Part shown: positions 28,810 through 37,973 of the stretch, in pieces
Numbering within the stretch: the stretch's first letter is position 1
How the letters are laid out: each line of letters starts with the position of its first letter
NCBI RefSeq assembly: GCF_014202975.1
Contig: NZ_JACHHZ010000006.1
Location: 434,001-498,000, forward strand
Direction of reading: 5' to 3'
Length of the DNA stretch: 64,000 bases
Origin: Povalibacter uvarum
Lineage (GTDB): Bacteria > Pseudomonadota > Gammaproteobacteria > Steroidobacterales > Steroidobacteraceae
Translations under genes and position numbers: made by a program
The notes under the pieces: generated by a model
The model's input: only the letters and a program-made list of their open reading frames with translations
Database searches by the model: none
Told to the model about the DNA's origin: nothing

Positions 28810-30633
28810 ATGTCCCAATCCACCAACCGCCTTACCCGTCCCGTTTCGAATCGCGATCACTTGCTGGGTCCCCATCGGGCCGCGATCACGCTGGTCGAGT
28901 ACGGCAGCTACGCGTGCCCGCATTGTCGCGCCGCCAATGAACGCATCGCGCAGGTTCGGGATCAGTTCGGCGAGCAGCTTCTCTATGTATTCCGGCATCG
29001 CCCGGTCACCGGAAGCGATATCGCGAGGCGCGCCGCGGAGCTGATCGAACACGCCGACACGCCGGAGAAATTCTGGGCGGCGCACGTCAAGCTGATGACG
29101 CGCTCGGAGACGCTGACCGAGGACGATCTGGATGCGGTCGCCGCCGATCTCGGCGTGACCCAGTACGACGAGCAGCAACTTCATGGTGCTTCGGAGCTGG
29201 CGCGGGAGCGCGTGGAAGCGGACATCAGCAGCGCACGGGACAGTGGCGTGATGATCACGCCCACATTCTTCATCAACAGCCGCCGCTACGACGGTCCATG
29301 GGACGAGAGTTCGTTCGCGGACGCGATGCTGGGGTCGATGGGCCATCGCGTTCGCAGCGCCGCGCTCGACTTCGCACGCTGGGCGCCTTCAACCGGCATG
29401 CTGCTCCTGCTGGCGACAGTACTCGCCGTGATGCTGATGAACTCGACCCTGGGACCCGCCTTCGATGCGTTCTGGGAATCGCATTTCGGGTTCACTTTCG
29501 GCGATCAGCATTTCGCGATGTCGCTGCGTCACTGGGTCAACGACGGTCTGCTGACGATCTTCTTCCTCGTCGTCGGCCTGGAGATCAAGCGCGAGTTCAC
29601 GGTCGGACACCTGGCGAGCCGACGCTCCGCTGCCCTGCCCATTGCAGCCGCAATCGGTGGTATGGCTGTGCCGGCGGCAATCTACGCACTGCTGATTCCC
29701 GCGGGCTCGTGGTCGCACGGCTGGGGCGTACCCATGGCGACCGATACGGCGTTCGCGGTGGCGCTCATCGTCATGCTGGGTCATCGGGTGCCGATCGAAC
29801 TGCGGATCTTCCTCACTGCCGCGGCTATCGTCGATGACATCGGCGCCATCATCGTCGTCGCCGCCTTCTATTCCGGCGAGCTGCACCTCGGCTTCCTCGC
29901 CGGTGCGGTCGCCATCATCGGCGCGCTCGTCCTGCTCAACCGCGCGCATGTGTATCGCACGTCGCCGTATGTCATCCTCGGAATCGTTCTCTGGGTCTGC
30001 GTATACGGCGGCGGGTTGCATGCGACGCTGGCGGGCGTGCTGCTGGCGCTGTTCATTCCTACGCGCCCCCCGCCTGATCTTCGAACACTCATGATGCAGG
30101 CGGATCAGATCCTGGCTGCCGAAGCGCGTCATGGCACCGAGGTGCTGCGCCATGGCCCCTCCGAACCGAGCCTGATGGCGCTCGACGCCATCCACGATCG
30201 ACTGGAGTCACCTGCGGACCGCATGCTGCGACACGTGGGCCCGCGATCGAGTTACTTCGTCCTGCCGCTCTTCGCGCTGGCGAATGCAGGCGTCGCACTG
30301 AGCACCGAAGTTTTCACGGGCCACGAGCCTCTGATGCTCGCGATCACCGGCGGCCTCGTGATCGGCAAGCCACTCGGTCTCGTTGCCGCATGCGCGCTCG
30401 CGGTGTGGACAGGGGTTGCAGTAAAGCCCAGCGAATATTCGTGGCTGCAGCTTCTGGGTGCCGGCGCGCTCGCGGGCATCGGATTCACGATGTCGCTGTT
30501 CATCGCGGGCCAGGCGTTTCCGGCGGCTTCGGATTTCGCGGCGGCGAAGATCGCCGTATTCGCAGCGTCAGTGCTCTCAGCCGTGATCGGCGTGCTCATT
30601 CTGTGGCGCGCCGGCCGAGCACCCGAGATGTAG
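28810..30633 (+). CDS. nhaA: NhaA Na+/H+ antiporter with N-terminal DsbA-like domain
   Basis: The 607-residue fusion has an N-terminal thioredoxin-fold domain (about 10-180) with a CPHC active site in YGSYACPHCRAANE and the cis-Pro region VMITPTFFINSRRYDG. The NhaA antiporter (about 195-600) follows, with ATDTAFAVALIVMLGH and VDDIGAIIVVAAFY holding the ion-site aspartates. NhaA exports Na+ in exchange for protons. Such fusions are known in several phyla, but the role of the thioredoxin part is unclear. Without a signal peptide the N-terminal domain should be cytoplasmic, where a CPHC oxidase would be unusual; a redox sensor is one inference. Confidence 0.93.
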   Translation: MSQSTNRLTRPVSNRDHLLGPHRAAITLVEYGSYACPHCRAANERIAQVRDQFGEQLLYVFRHRPVTGSDIARRAAELIEHADTPEKFWAAHVKLMTRSETLTEDDLDAVAADLGVTQYDEQQLHGASELARERVEADISSARDSGVMITPTFFINSRRYDGPWDESSFADAMLGSMGHRVRSAALDFARWAPSTGMLLLLATVLAVMLMNSTLGPAFDAFWESHFGFTFGDQHFAMSLRHWVNDGLLTIFFLVVGLEIKREFTVGHLASRRSAALPIAAAIGGMAVPAAIYALLIPAGSWSHGWGVPMATDTAFAVALIVMLGHRVPIELRIFLTAAAIVDDIGAIIVVAAFYSGELHLGFLAGAVAIIGALVLLNRAHVYRTSPYVILGIVLWVCVYGGGLHATLAGVLLALFIPTRPPPDLRTLMMQADQILAAEARHGTEVLRHGPSEPSLMALDAIHDRLESPADRMLRHVGPRSSYFVLPLFALANAGVALSTEVFTGHEPLMLAITGGLVIGKPLGLVAACALAVWTGVAVKPSEYSWLQLLGAGALAGIGFTMSLFIAGQAFPAASDFAAAKIAVFAASVLSAVIGVLILWRAGRAPEM

Positions 30634-30644
30634 ACAGGGAGATC

Positions 30645-30692
30645 TCACACGGAGTTCACGGAGACCGGAACTTCATGTCTCCGTGTGAACTT
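30645..30692. repeat. CACGGAG-type palindrome, short copy
   Basis: TCACACGGAG at the left pairs with CTCCGTGTGA at the right around GTTCACGGAG and a TTCAT centre. It is a shortened version of the element at 33480. It lies between the convergent nhaA and cNMP/rhodanese genes, where it could serve as a terminator for both. Confidence 0.8.
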
Positions 30693-30701
30693 CCGGGAAT
30701 C

Positions 30702-31775
30702 TTACTTCCGCGCGATCTCAGTCGCCGACAGCCCGCCCTTGAGCACGCTCGCCTGGAAGCCGCGTTCGGAAAGGATGTACGCGCACGCCGAACTGCGGCG
30801 GCCGGTGTCGCAACAGACGACGTAGTGCCGGTTGCGATCGAGTCCCGCGAGCTTCAGGCGCAGGGAATACAGCGGAATGTTTGCAGCGCCTTCGGCGCGA
30901 TAGTGTTCGAACTCCGAAGGCAGCCGCACGTCGATCCATTGCCCGCCCGAGGCCGCGATGCGCTTCGCCTCATCGAAGTCCACCCAGTGCAGCAGCGGCT
31001 CGTGCAGAAGCTTGCGGAAATCTTCTTTCGCCAGTCGCATCAGGCAGCCGTCCGTGACCATCGTGACGGTGGCATTGCGACGTGTCTCGGAGATGAGGGC
31101 CTCTTCGCCGAAGGTGTCGCCCATGCGCAGTTCCGCGAGCTTGATGCCTTCCTTGTTGAGCGGCGTCTCGCGCGTGACCAGGCAGGTGCCCTTCACGATG
31201 ATGTAGAGGCAATCGCCTTCTCCGCCCTGCTTGATCACGACTTCGCCGGCGCGATAGTCGATGCGCTGCAGCCGCATGAAGACGGCCTGCAGGTTGGCGG
31301 GCGGGATGCGATGGAATGCTTTCGACTGCAGCAGCGCCGTCATCCAGTCATCCGGTGCGGGCTGATTCTCTTCGTCGATCCCGCGCAGCTCGGAGACTTT
31401 GTAGCTGCCTGTCTGGTCCCAGGTCACCACGACGTCGAGGAACTCGCTGTCGATGTGCAGGTATTCGATGCGATCCGAAGTCACGACCGCCGAGTAGGGG
31501 CGCGGCAACGCATGCGCGAGCGGATTCTTCGATTTCGGCGTTCCGCTGCGTACGGTACCGACGACCTCGCCTTCGCTCATCAGGTCGATGGTGCCGCTCA
31601 GCAGGTAGAAGGTGTGCTTTTCCTCGTCGCCTTCCGTGAACAGCAGGCGCCCTCTGGGAGCCTGTAACCGTCTCATTCTCCGGGCGAGCGTGAGGAGGTT
31701 CTCCGGACGCATGGCGTCGAGCGGCGAGAACGTCTTCAGCAGCGCCAGTTCCTTCGAGTTCCCGGAGAGCTCCAT
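30702..31775 (-). CDS. Double cyclic-nucleotide-binding domain protein with C-terminal rhodanese
   Basis: The 357-residue protein lacks a DNA-binding helix-turn-helix. The first cNMP-like domain (about 15-110) includes RGRLLFTEGDEEKHTFYLLSG. The second (about 150-250) has GEVVIKQGGEGDCLYIIVKG and the phosphate-binding-cassette-like FGEEALISETRRNATV. A rhodanese domain (about 262-355) follows, with the active-site loop CCDTGRRSSACAYIL. It could couple a cyclic nucleotide signal to sulfur transfer or persulfide sensing; this is inference. It is convergent with nhaA. Confidence 0.88.
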   Translation of the reverse strand: MELSGNSKELALLKTFSPLDAMRPENLLTLARRMRRLQAPRGRLLFTEGDEEKHTFYLLSGTIDLMSEGEVVGTVRSGTPKSKNPLAHALPRPYSAVVTSDRIEYLHIDSEFLDVVVTWDQTGSYKVSELRGIDEENQPAPDDWMTALLQSKAFHRIPPANLQAVFMRLQRIDYRAGEVVIKQGGEGDCLYIIVKGTCLVTRETPLNKEGIKLAELRMGDTFGEEALISETRRNATVTMVTDGCLMRLAKEDFRKLLHEPLLHWVDFDEAKRIAASGGQWIDVRLPSEFEHYRAEGAANIPLYSLRLKLAGLDRNRHYVVCCDTGRRSSACAYILSERGFQASVLKGGLSATEIARK

Positions 31776-31996
31776 AGACAGTCTTTGTTATCAGTAGGTT
31801 GTCGCAGTATAGGGACGCCCCGCGCTGAAACAGCGATGCATCTCACAGAGCCGCCGCCCGCCCGGCGCAGGGCGCTGCCGGAAAATGCACACTGCGTCAC
31901 AGATGCCGCGGACCCGCGGATTTCCGGGGTCCGGGGCCGTTTTTCATGCCGCAACGCGGGCGTTCGGGGCAGCTTTGCCGGCTAAACTCGCCCGCT

Positions 31997-32503
31997 ATGA
32001 CGACGACACAGGTTCGACTTCTGGTCCCGGACGATGCCGAGTCGCTGTTCCATTTGCGGCGCGCTGCATTGCTCGATTCGCCCCTCGCCTTCTCGGCGAG
32101 CCCCGAGGACGATCGCTATTCGTCGCCCGAAGCGGTGCGCACGCAACTGGGCGAATCGCAGGCGCTGGTCTTTGGAGCGCTCAACGGGAATCTGGTCGGC
32201 ATGCTCGGCATGTATCGCCTGCCGCAGATCAAGACCGCGCATATCGCGATGATCTGGGGCGTCTTCGTCGCACCGTCGGCGCGAGGCCAGGGTGTAGCAG
32301 CCCAGCTTTTCGAGGCAGCCATCGCACACGCCCGTGCGGTTCCCGGAATCGCATCGCTGCAACTCTCCGTGAACGAGACGACGCCAGGCGCGCGGCGGTT
32401 GTACGAGAGAATGGGCTTCCGGGTGTGGGGCGTCGAACCCGACGCCTTGCGTGCGAACGGCCGATCGACCAGCGAAGCTCACATGAGCCTCAGCCTGAAC
32501 TGA
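31997..32503 (+). CDS. GNAT-family N-acetyltransferase
   Basis: The 168-residue protein shows the acetyl-CoA-binding signature [20 protein letters not shown] near residue 90 and the C-terminal [17 protein letters not shown] of the fold. It would acetylate an amine on a small molecule or protein; the target is unknown. The start [17 protein letters not shown] at 31997 fits family length; the longer frame from 31946 has an implausible N-terminus. The 221-base divergent region upstream contains a GGCCCCGGACCCC-type hairpin near 31920-31945. Confidence 0.88.
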   Translation: MTTTQVRLLVPDDAESLFHLRRAALLDSPLAFSASPEDDRYSSPEAVRTQLGESQALVFGALNGNLVGMLGMYRLPQIKTAHIAMIWGVFVAPSARGQGVAAQLFEAAIAHARAVPGIASLQLSVNETTPGARRLYERMGFRVWGVEPDALRANGRSTSEAHMSLSLN

Positions 32504-32577
32504 GGCTCCGCGTCGCAAATCCGGCGCGATCCCCGCACAATAGCCGCCGCAATCCACGCACCCGCAGGGAATCTGAA

Positions 32578-33468
32578 TTGAGCGCCACGATCATTGACGG
32601 CCGCGCGGCCGCCGAACGCCTTCGTCATCGCGTCGCCGGACGCACCGCGGAACTGCGCGCGAACGGTCTCGTACCCGGCCTCGCTGTTGTCCTGGTCGGC
32701 GAGGACCCCGCCAGCAAGATCTATGTCGCGAGCAAGACGAAGCAAGCCGAAGAAGCCGGCATTCGTCATTTCGATCACCGGCTCGCGGCGACGGCGACGA
32801 CCGCCGAGCTGTTGCAACTCGTGCGCGAGTTGAATGCGAATCCCGATGTCCATGGAATTCTCGTGCAGCTGCCGCTGCCGAATGGCGTGGACAGCGCTGC
32901 CGTGCTCGCGGCGATCGATCCCGCCAAGGACGTGGATGGTTTTCACGCGGTGAATGCCGGCAAGCTGGCGCTCGGCGAAGAAGCGACCGTTCCCTGCACG
33001 CCGCTCGGCTGCCTGATCCTGATCCGCGAAGTGCTGCCCGACATGCGCGGCAAGCGCGCCGTCGTGATCGGCAGGTCCAACATCGTCGGCAAGCCGATGG
33101 CGCAGCTCCTGCTCCAGAACGACTGCACAGTGACGATCGCGCATTCGCGCACTCGCGACCTGCCCGCTCTCTGCGCCGAGGCAGAAATCCTGGTGGCCGC
33201 GATCGGTCGGCCGAAGGCGATTCAGGGGGAATGGGTCCGACCCGGTGCAGTAGTCGTGGACGTCGGTATCAACCGCATCGACGACGGGAGTGGCAAATCG
33301 AAGGTGGTAGGCGATGTGGACTTCGCCTCTGCCGTGACACGAGCCGGAGCCATCACCCCGGTGCCGGGTGGCGTCGGCCCGATGACGATCGCGTGCCTGC
33401 TGATGAATACCGTGAACGCCGCAATCCGTTCGCGACTCGGTGCTTCCGTGGAGCTGCTTCGTCCCTGA
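32578..33468 (+). CDS. folD: Bifunctional methylene-THF dehydrogenase/cyclohydrolase (FolD), paralogue 2
   Basis: The 296-residue enzyme begins at TTG, supported by AGGGA eight bases upstream and by the family N-terminus [15 protein letters not shown]. Motifs include [20 protein letters not shown] with the catalytic lysine, [42 protein letters not shown] and the standard [13 protein letters not shown]. It is the more canonical of the two folD genes here and stands outside the one-carbon cluster. It may be the housekeeping copy, with the copy at 16293 dedicated to the methyl cycle; this is inference. Confidence 0.93.
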   Translation: MSATIIDGRAAAERLRHRVAGRTAELRANGLVPGLAVVLVGEDPASKIYVASKTKQAEEAGIRHFDHRLAATATTAELLQLVRELNANPDVHGILVQLPLPNGVDSAAVLAAIDPAKDVDGFHAVNAGKLALGEEATVPCTPLGCLILIREVLPDMRGKRAVVIGRSNIVGKPMAQLLLQNDCTVTIAHSRTRDLPALCAEAEILVAAIGRPKAIQGEWVRPGAVVVDVGINRIDDGSGKSKVVGDVDFASAVTRAGAITPVPGGVGPMTIACLLMNTVNAAIRSRLGASVELLRP

Positions 33469-33479
33469 GACCCGCGGAG

Positions 33480-33555
33480 TTTCACACGGAGTTCACGGAG
33501 AGCACGGAGACGAAGACTTCATATCTCCGTGTACTCCGTGAGCTCCGTGTGAAAT
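33480..33555. repeat. CACGGAG-type palindrome, long copy
   Basis: The ends TTTCACACGGAG and CTCCGTGTGAAA are perfectly complementary over 12 bases. Inside are spaced CACGGAG units on the left and CTCCGTG units on the right, with a GACTTCATATCTCCG centre. It shares end and centre with the element at 30645. It lies between the convergent folD and marR genes. Confidence 0.88.
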
Positions 33556-33627
33556 CTTCTCGCCTTCGGCGATGACGTCCGACTGAAGTCGGACCCACAA
33601 ACTGAATCGGACCCGCCTCTTCCTTCT

Positions 33628-33666
33628 TGCTAGCGGCAAGCAAGCCAGCTGGCTAGCCGGCTTCCC
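33628..33666. repeat. GC-rich degenerate array (GCTAGC/GCCAGC)
   Basis: The sequence TGCTAGCGGCAAGCAAGCC is followed by AGCTGGCTAGCCGGCTTCC. It has short palindromes (GCCAGCTGGC) and loose seven-base spacing of GC steps, and matches the style of 28763 and 37974. It ends just before the marR stop. Confidence 0.5.
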
Positions 33667-33667
33667 A

Positions 33668-34222
33668 TCAAACGTCATCCTGCCCAGCGTCCGGATCGCC
33701 GATCACGGCAAAAAGTTTGTCGAGCGTCTGATAGAGCGCCACTCGCTCCGAATCATTCAGCGTCTGCAACATCGACGCCTGACGACGCTGCGCGACCGGC
33801 AGCACCGACTTGTAGAGCGCCTTGCCCTTCGGGGTGATCGACACGCTGACCGGAGCGGCCAGAGCTTCAGCCGAGCGCGAACCGCGCTGAGCGATGATCT
33901 TGGTCTTCGTCAGACCGCGCTTGGTCATGACCCGCAACGTGCGGCTGACCTGTCCCTTGTCCATGCTGGAGCGGTTCGTGAGCTCCGAAAAGCGCAGCGG
34001 TGAGAATCGGGTCACGAGCGCCAGCAGGCGCCACTCGGGCAGGCTCAGATCGAACTCCTCGAGATACCGCTTCGTCATGTTGTTGCGAAGCGCGTTCGAC
34101 AGACGCGTCAGCCGGAAGGTCAGGAAGTCCTCGATGTGCAGGTTTGCACCATTGCGGGACAGCGATACCCAGGGATTCGAGGTACGCGTGCCGGAGGCCT
34201 TCTTGGAAGTGCGCTTTTTCAA
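33668..34222 (-). CDS. MarR-family transcriptional regulator
   Basis: The 184-residue winged-helix protein has the MarR core: FRLTRLSNALRNN, FDLSLPEWRLLALV (residues 57-70), the recognition helix region SSMDKGQVSRTLRVMTKRGL and a C-terminal dimerisation helix (SERVALYQTLDKLF). The N-terminus is long and basic (KKRTSKKASGTRTS). It is closely similar in its core to the MarR gene at 58559. No adjacent target is evident; it is convergent with folD and faces a 610-base empty region upstream. Confidence 0.9.
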   Translation of the reverse strand: MKKRTSKKASGTRTSNPWVSLSRNGANLHIEDFLTFRLTRLSNALRNNMTKRYLEEFDLSLPEWRLLALVTRFSPLRFSELTNRSSMDKGQVSRTLRVMTKRGLTKTKIIAQRGSRSAEALAAPVSVSITPKGKALYKSVLPVAQRRQASMLQTLNDSERVALYQTLDKLFAVIGDPDAGQDDV

Positions 34223-34832
34223 ACGGGGAGTCTCACGGATGGGAAATCAACGGGGTGCGCATTCTGCCGCATCGCAGCGACCGTTGGATAGTGAAACCGC
34301 GTTAAATCAGGGAATTGCCATTCACGCGCGTCTCTCGATGTACACGGACGTTACAACTGCCGAACAAAACTTCACGCCCTTGCGCCGCGGATCGCAAGTG
34401 GATGTTTGCGCACATCCGCCGCACGGCACGCGCAATCCACTCCCTCGACATGTCAACCGGCGGGCAACACGGCGAATCAGACGCCAATTCACATGCAACG
34501 CCGGATCAGTATTTACCGCGATAGGGGCGCGGATCACGGCAGCAACCAATGCGGCGCGATTCAATCGAACAAGAGAGCTTTTTGCGCAGCCATGCCGGCC
34601 GGGCGCTTCGCATGCGCGTTTCAGCAGGGCAACAACGCCAGCGACGAACCTGAACGGCCGCGAAAAGCCCGACGCTATCTTCTTGTTTGAATGAGATGTC
34701 GTGCGGGCAGCGACGGCACACACTGGGTGATGCCACTGTTGTGCTGACAACCCGCGAAGAAATTGAGTGCACAACCTGCGCAGCGCTGCTACTTTCCGCG
34801 CGCGCAATTTGGTCTGAGCTGCGGGAGGGGCA
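34223..34832. other. 610-base region without a recognisable gene
   Basis: No open frame here has a plausible start and protein-like composition. I see no RNA family signature. The region must contain the marR promoter on its left and the promoter of the small ORF on its right. It has fewer palindromes than the other long gaps. Confidence 0.4.
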
Positions 34833-35042
34833 ATGGCACGGCTCGACGAAAAAAAGCGCGTTCTTGAGCAGTGGCTGCAACTACCCGAATCGCGCCGGCG
34901 GGACGCGACCGACGTGGTTGCATTCGCGTATCGACTGCTGCAGGAACGCCCAGAACTCATTGACGACAACCGGCAATCCAGTTTCGAAACGATCGTCGGC
35001 TGGTTGATGCCGCATCTGAAGCTGGAAGCGGATAGCGGATAG
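34833..35042 (+). CDS. Small hypothetical protein, C-terminus inside a heptamer array
   Basis: The 69-residue protein (start MARLDEKKRVLEQWLQLPES) has a strong GGGAGGGG ribosome site four bases before its ATG. It is charged and helical, with no membrane segment. The last codons (G-A-D-S-G-type ending EADSG, then TAG) are formed by the GCGGATA repeat array, so the original C-terminus may have been truncated or changed. I do not recognise a family. Confidence 0.65.
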   Translation: MARLDEKKRVLEQWLQLPESRRRDATDVVAFAYRLLQERPELIDDNRQSSFETIVGWLMPHLKLEADSG

Positions 35043-35055
35043 CGGATGGTGATTA
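35026..35055. repeat. Heptamer array (GCGGATA type), left arm
   Basis: Units GCGGATA GCGGATA GCGGATG are followed by GTGATTAG. The stop codon of the small ORF lies within the units. An inverted partner at 35086-35125 lets the RNA fold back over a 30-base spacer. Confidence 0.88.
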
Positions 35056-35085
35056 GTCTGCGGGGCGGACTCGCATTCGTCGCAT

Positions 35086-35125
35086 TCTGACTATCCGCTA
35101 TCCGCTATCCGCTATCCCCTATCCC
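35086..35125. repeat. Heptamer array (TATCCGC type), right arm
   Basis: After CATTCTGAC come TATCCGC TATCCGC TATCCGC TATCCCC TATCCCC. It is the reverse complement type of the array at 35026 and has the same lead-in as 18291 and 26569. It lies six bases past the ppc stop, so it can act in the 3' end of the ppc transcript. Confidence 0.88.
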
Positions 35126-35130
35126 CTTCC

Positions 35131-37845
35131 TCACGCCCCCTGCAGCGCCTGGCTGATTCCTGTAATGGATGAGAGGAGAGCCGCCAGCATCTCCTTGTCT
35201 TCGCGCCCACCAGCCCGCCACCGCTTCAGCAGATCGACCTGCAGCAGGTGCATCGGATCGATGTAGGGACTGCGCAGCCGGATCGAGCGCTGGATCGTCG
35301 GCTCGCTTTCCAGCAGACACGTGGCGCCCTTCAGCTCCAGCACCCGCTTGCGCGCCAGGTCGTACTCCTCGCGCAGGACCGGAATGAACCGCTGGTACTG
35401 CGGATCCACCAGTTCATCGTAGAAGGCAGCGATGCTGAGATCGGCGCGTGCAAGCGCCAGCTCGATGTCGTCGATCAGGTTCTGGAAGAAGAACCAGCGC
35501 TCGTACATTTCCTTGAGCACCGCGGGACTCACTCGCTCCATCGCCGCTGTCAACGCAGAGCCGACACCGAACCAGCCCGGCATCATGTATCGGCACTGTG
35601 ACCACGCGTAGTTCCACGGAATCGAGCGCAGCGCCGCGATGCCGGTTCGTTCGTTACGCGTCGTGGGCCGCGACCCGATCTGCATGCGTTCGATGACGTC
35701 GATAGGCGTCAGCTGCCGGAAGAAATCATTGAAGGCGGCGTCTTCGTAAGTGGTGGCGCGATAGGTGTTCGCACTCTGGGTCGCCAGGAAATCCATGATC
35801 TCCCGCCACTTCGGATCGACCACTTCCCTGGGCGTCGTGCCGCTGCTCGCGAGCGCGAGCACGTTGAACGCCTGCTCGAAAATTCTGAGCGCGATCGGTC
35901 GCAGCCCGTACTTTTCGTTGATGAGCTCACCGGCTTCGGTGATGCGCAGACGCCCCCGGCTCACACCTTCCGGCGAACTGCGGATGAGCGCCTCGGTCCG
36001 GCCACCGCCGCGTCCGAAACTGCCACCCTGGCCGTGCATGAACGTGAGATCGACATCCGAGCTGGCGGCGACTTCGACGAGCGACTCCTGCGCCTTGCGC
36101 ACGAGCCAGCGTGACATCGCAACGCCCGAGTCCTTGTTGCTCGCGGAGTAACCGATCATCACGTACTGGTGATTGCCGCGACCGTGGAGATGGCGTCGAT
36201 ACAGAGGCTCGTTCAACAACTGGCGCATCAGCTCGCCGCAGCGTGACAACGCTTCCGCGGATTCGAACAACGGCGCGACGTCCACGGGAACGTCGCCGGA
36301 GCGGCGATCGGCAGTGTCTGCCCACCGAGCGAGCAGCAGGACCGAAAGAATATCGTCGACGCCGCGCGTACTGCTGACAACGTAGGGCCCGATCGAGTCA
36401 GGGCCGTTGCGATGACGGCAGTGAGCGAGCGCCTCGAACACCCAGAGCGCGCGCTTGCCCGTCGCATCGAGAATTGCGCACGGACTCTCGTCGCGCTCGA
36501 GTGCGTGGCGCAGGCGCGCAACGCGATCCTCGGCGCTGCGTTCCTTCCAGTTCGAATCACCGATCCCCTGACCGACCACGCCACGATGCACGACAGAGCT
36601 CTGACGGATGTCGAGCGTCGCCAGATGAAAACCGAAAGTACGCACCCGCCGGATCAATCGACTGACCTGGAATGCGCCCGCATGCGCGCCCCTGTTGGCC
36701 ATCAGGCTGTCGTAGATCAGATTGAGATCGGCGAGGAAATGCGAAGCGGATTCGTACTGGGCCTGACGGCCTTCGTATGTCGAACGCAACCGCTCCAGGA
36801 TCTGGCCGAGGAACACGCGATACGGCATGCGGTCGTGCCGGGCCGGCGACAACGATTGCGATTCGGAGAGCAATGTCTGGTAGTGATCGATCCGCGCCTG
36901 CAGCTGCGGCGAGATGCCGATGCGCGTCGCGCTCTGCGACAAGGACTCGGCGAGACCCTGGCACTCGAGGAAGTAGCGATTGACGATGAGCTGCTGATGG
37001 CGGGCGATCGTTTCGCGAATCGTCTTGGCGTTGACGTCCGGGTTGCCGTCCATGTCGCCGCCGACCCACGAGCCGAAACGCAGGATCTCCGGCAGCTCGA
37101 GATCCTTCGCTTCGGGTCCGTACACCTTTACGAGCGCCGCGGTCACTTCTTCGTAGAAGACCGGCACGATCTGGAACAGGATTTCGACGATGAAGAACAG
37201 CGCGTGCTCGCGCTCGTCGGCGACGGTGAGGCGTTCGCGCGAATTGTCGGCCGTCTGCCAGCCCGACGTGATGTCGGTGCGGATGCGCTCCCAGATCGTC
37301 TGCGTCTCGGCAGCGCTGCGCGACAGGCCGATCCGGCCCAGCAACAGCTGAGCGATCTTCTGCTGCTTGCGCAGGATCGTGCGACGTGTCGACTCGGTGG
37401 GATGCGCGGTGAAGACCGGCTCGATCCACATTTCGAGCATCAGCCTGCGAATGTCCGTGAGCTGCAGGCCTTTCTCGCGGAGCGCAATCAGTGCGTCTTC
37501 GATACCGCCCGGCTGCGTCTCGCCCTCATTCATATAGTGACGACGGCGGCGGATGCGATGCACCTTCTCCGCCATGTTCACCATCTCGAACCACGTCGAG
37601 AAGGCACGCACCAGATCGCGCGACAGCGCCGGGGATATCCCGCGCGTGCAGACCATCAATCGAACGGCGCCTTCGGCCTCGCCTTCACGCTGCCCGATTG
37701 CTGCCTGCCGCGCCCGCTCGACCGCCTGGAAGAGCTCCTCGCCTCCCTGCTCGCGAATGACATCGCCGACGAGCGCACCGAGCATGTGCACGTCTTCGCG
37801 CAGATCGGCATCTTTCGATGGGAATACGAGATCGTGACGGGGCAT
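35131..37845 (-). CDS. ppc: Phosphoenolpyruvate carboxylase
   Basis: The 904-residue enzyme carboxylates PEP to oxaloacetate to refill the TCA cycle. It carries the catalytic His in VFTAHPTESTRRTILRK, GSWVGGDMDGNPDV, the second signature MIGYSASNKDSGVAMSRW and FMHGQGGSFGRGGGR. Length is normal. The extreme C-terminus reads ITGISQALQGA rather than the usual NTG ending that packs near the active site, which is a notable deviation. The gene stands alone on the minus strand. Confidence 0.95.
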   Translation of the reverse strand: MPRHDLVFPSKDADLREDVHMLGALVGDVIREQGGEELFQAVERARQAAIGQREGEAEGAVRLMVCTRGISPALSRDLVRAFSTWFEMVNMAEKVHRIRRRRHYMNEGETQPGGIEDALIALREKGLQLTDIRRLMLEMWIEPVFTAHPTESTRRTILRKQQKIAQLLLGRIGLSRSAAETQTIWERIRTDITSGWQTADNSRERLTVADEREHALFFIVEILFQIVPVFYEEVTAALVKVYGPEAKDLELPEILRFGSWVGGDMDGNPDVNAKTIRETIARHQQLIVNRYFLECQGLAESLSQSATRIGISPQLQARIDHYQTLLSESQSLSPARHDRMPYRVFLGQILERLRSTYEGRQAQYESASHFLADLNLIYDSLMANRGAHAGAFQVSRLIRRVRTFGFHLATLDIRQSSVVHRGVVGQGIGDSNWKERSAEDRVARLRHALERDESPCAILDATGKRALWVFEALAHCRHRNGPDSIGPYVVSSTRGVDDILSVLLLARWADTADRRSGDVPVDVAPLFESAEALSRCGELMRQLLNEPLYRRHLHGRGNHQYVMIGYSASNKDSGVAMSRWLVRKAQESLVEVAASSDVDLTFMHGQGGSFGRGGGRTEALIRSSPEGVSRGRLRITEAGELINEKYGLRPIALRIFEQAFNVLALASSGTTPREVVDPKWREIMDFLATQSANTYRATTYEDAAFNDFFRQLTPIDVIERMQIGSRPTTRNERTGIAALRSIPWNYAWSQCRYMMPGWFGVGSALTAAMERVSPAVLKEMYERWFFFQNLIDDIELALARADLSIAAFYDELVDPQYQRFIPVLREEYDLARKRVLELKGATCLLESEPTIQRSIRLRSPYIDPMHLLQVDLLKRWRAGGREDKEMLAALLSSITGISQALQGA

Positions 37846-37973
37846 GGGAGTGTGGGCGCCGACGGCTGGTCAGGCGGCCCGACCCAAAGGGAGGGAATTC
37901 ATAAGGAGGCGCAGTCTACCAGCGGGACCGCCCGACTGCCGATGGCAGAACGCCTACCCCACCAGGATCCTAC

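Noticed and set aside
31885-33468. 527-codon frame fusing GNAT-antisense-like sequence to FolD
   Set aside because: The first 230 codons are the wrong frame of the GNAT gene; FolD starts at TTG 32578 with its own ribosome site.
34223-34832. Small open frames in the 610-base gap as real genes
   Set aside because: None has a ribosome site or protein-like pattern, and the frames overlap one another on both strands.
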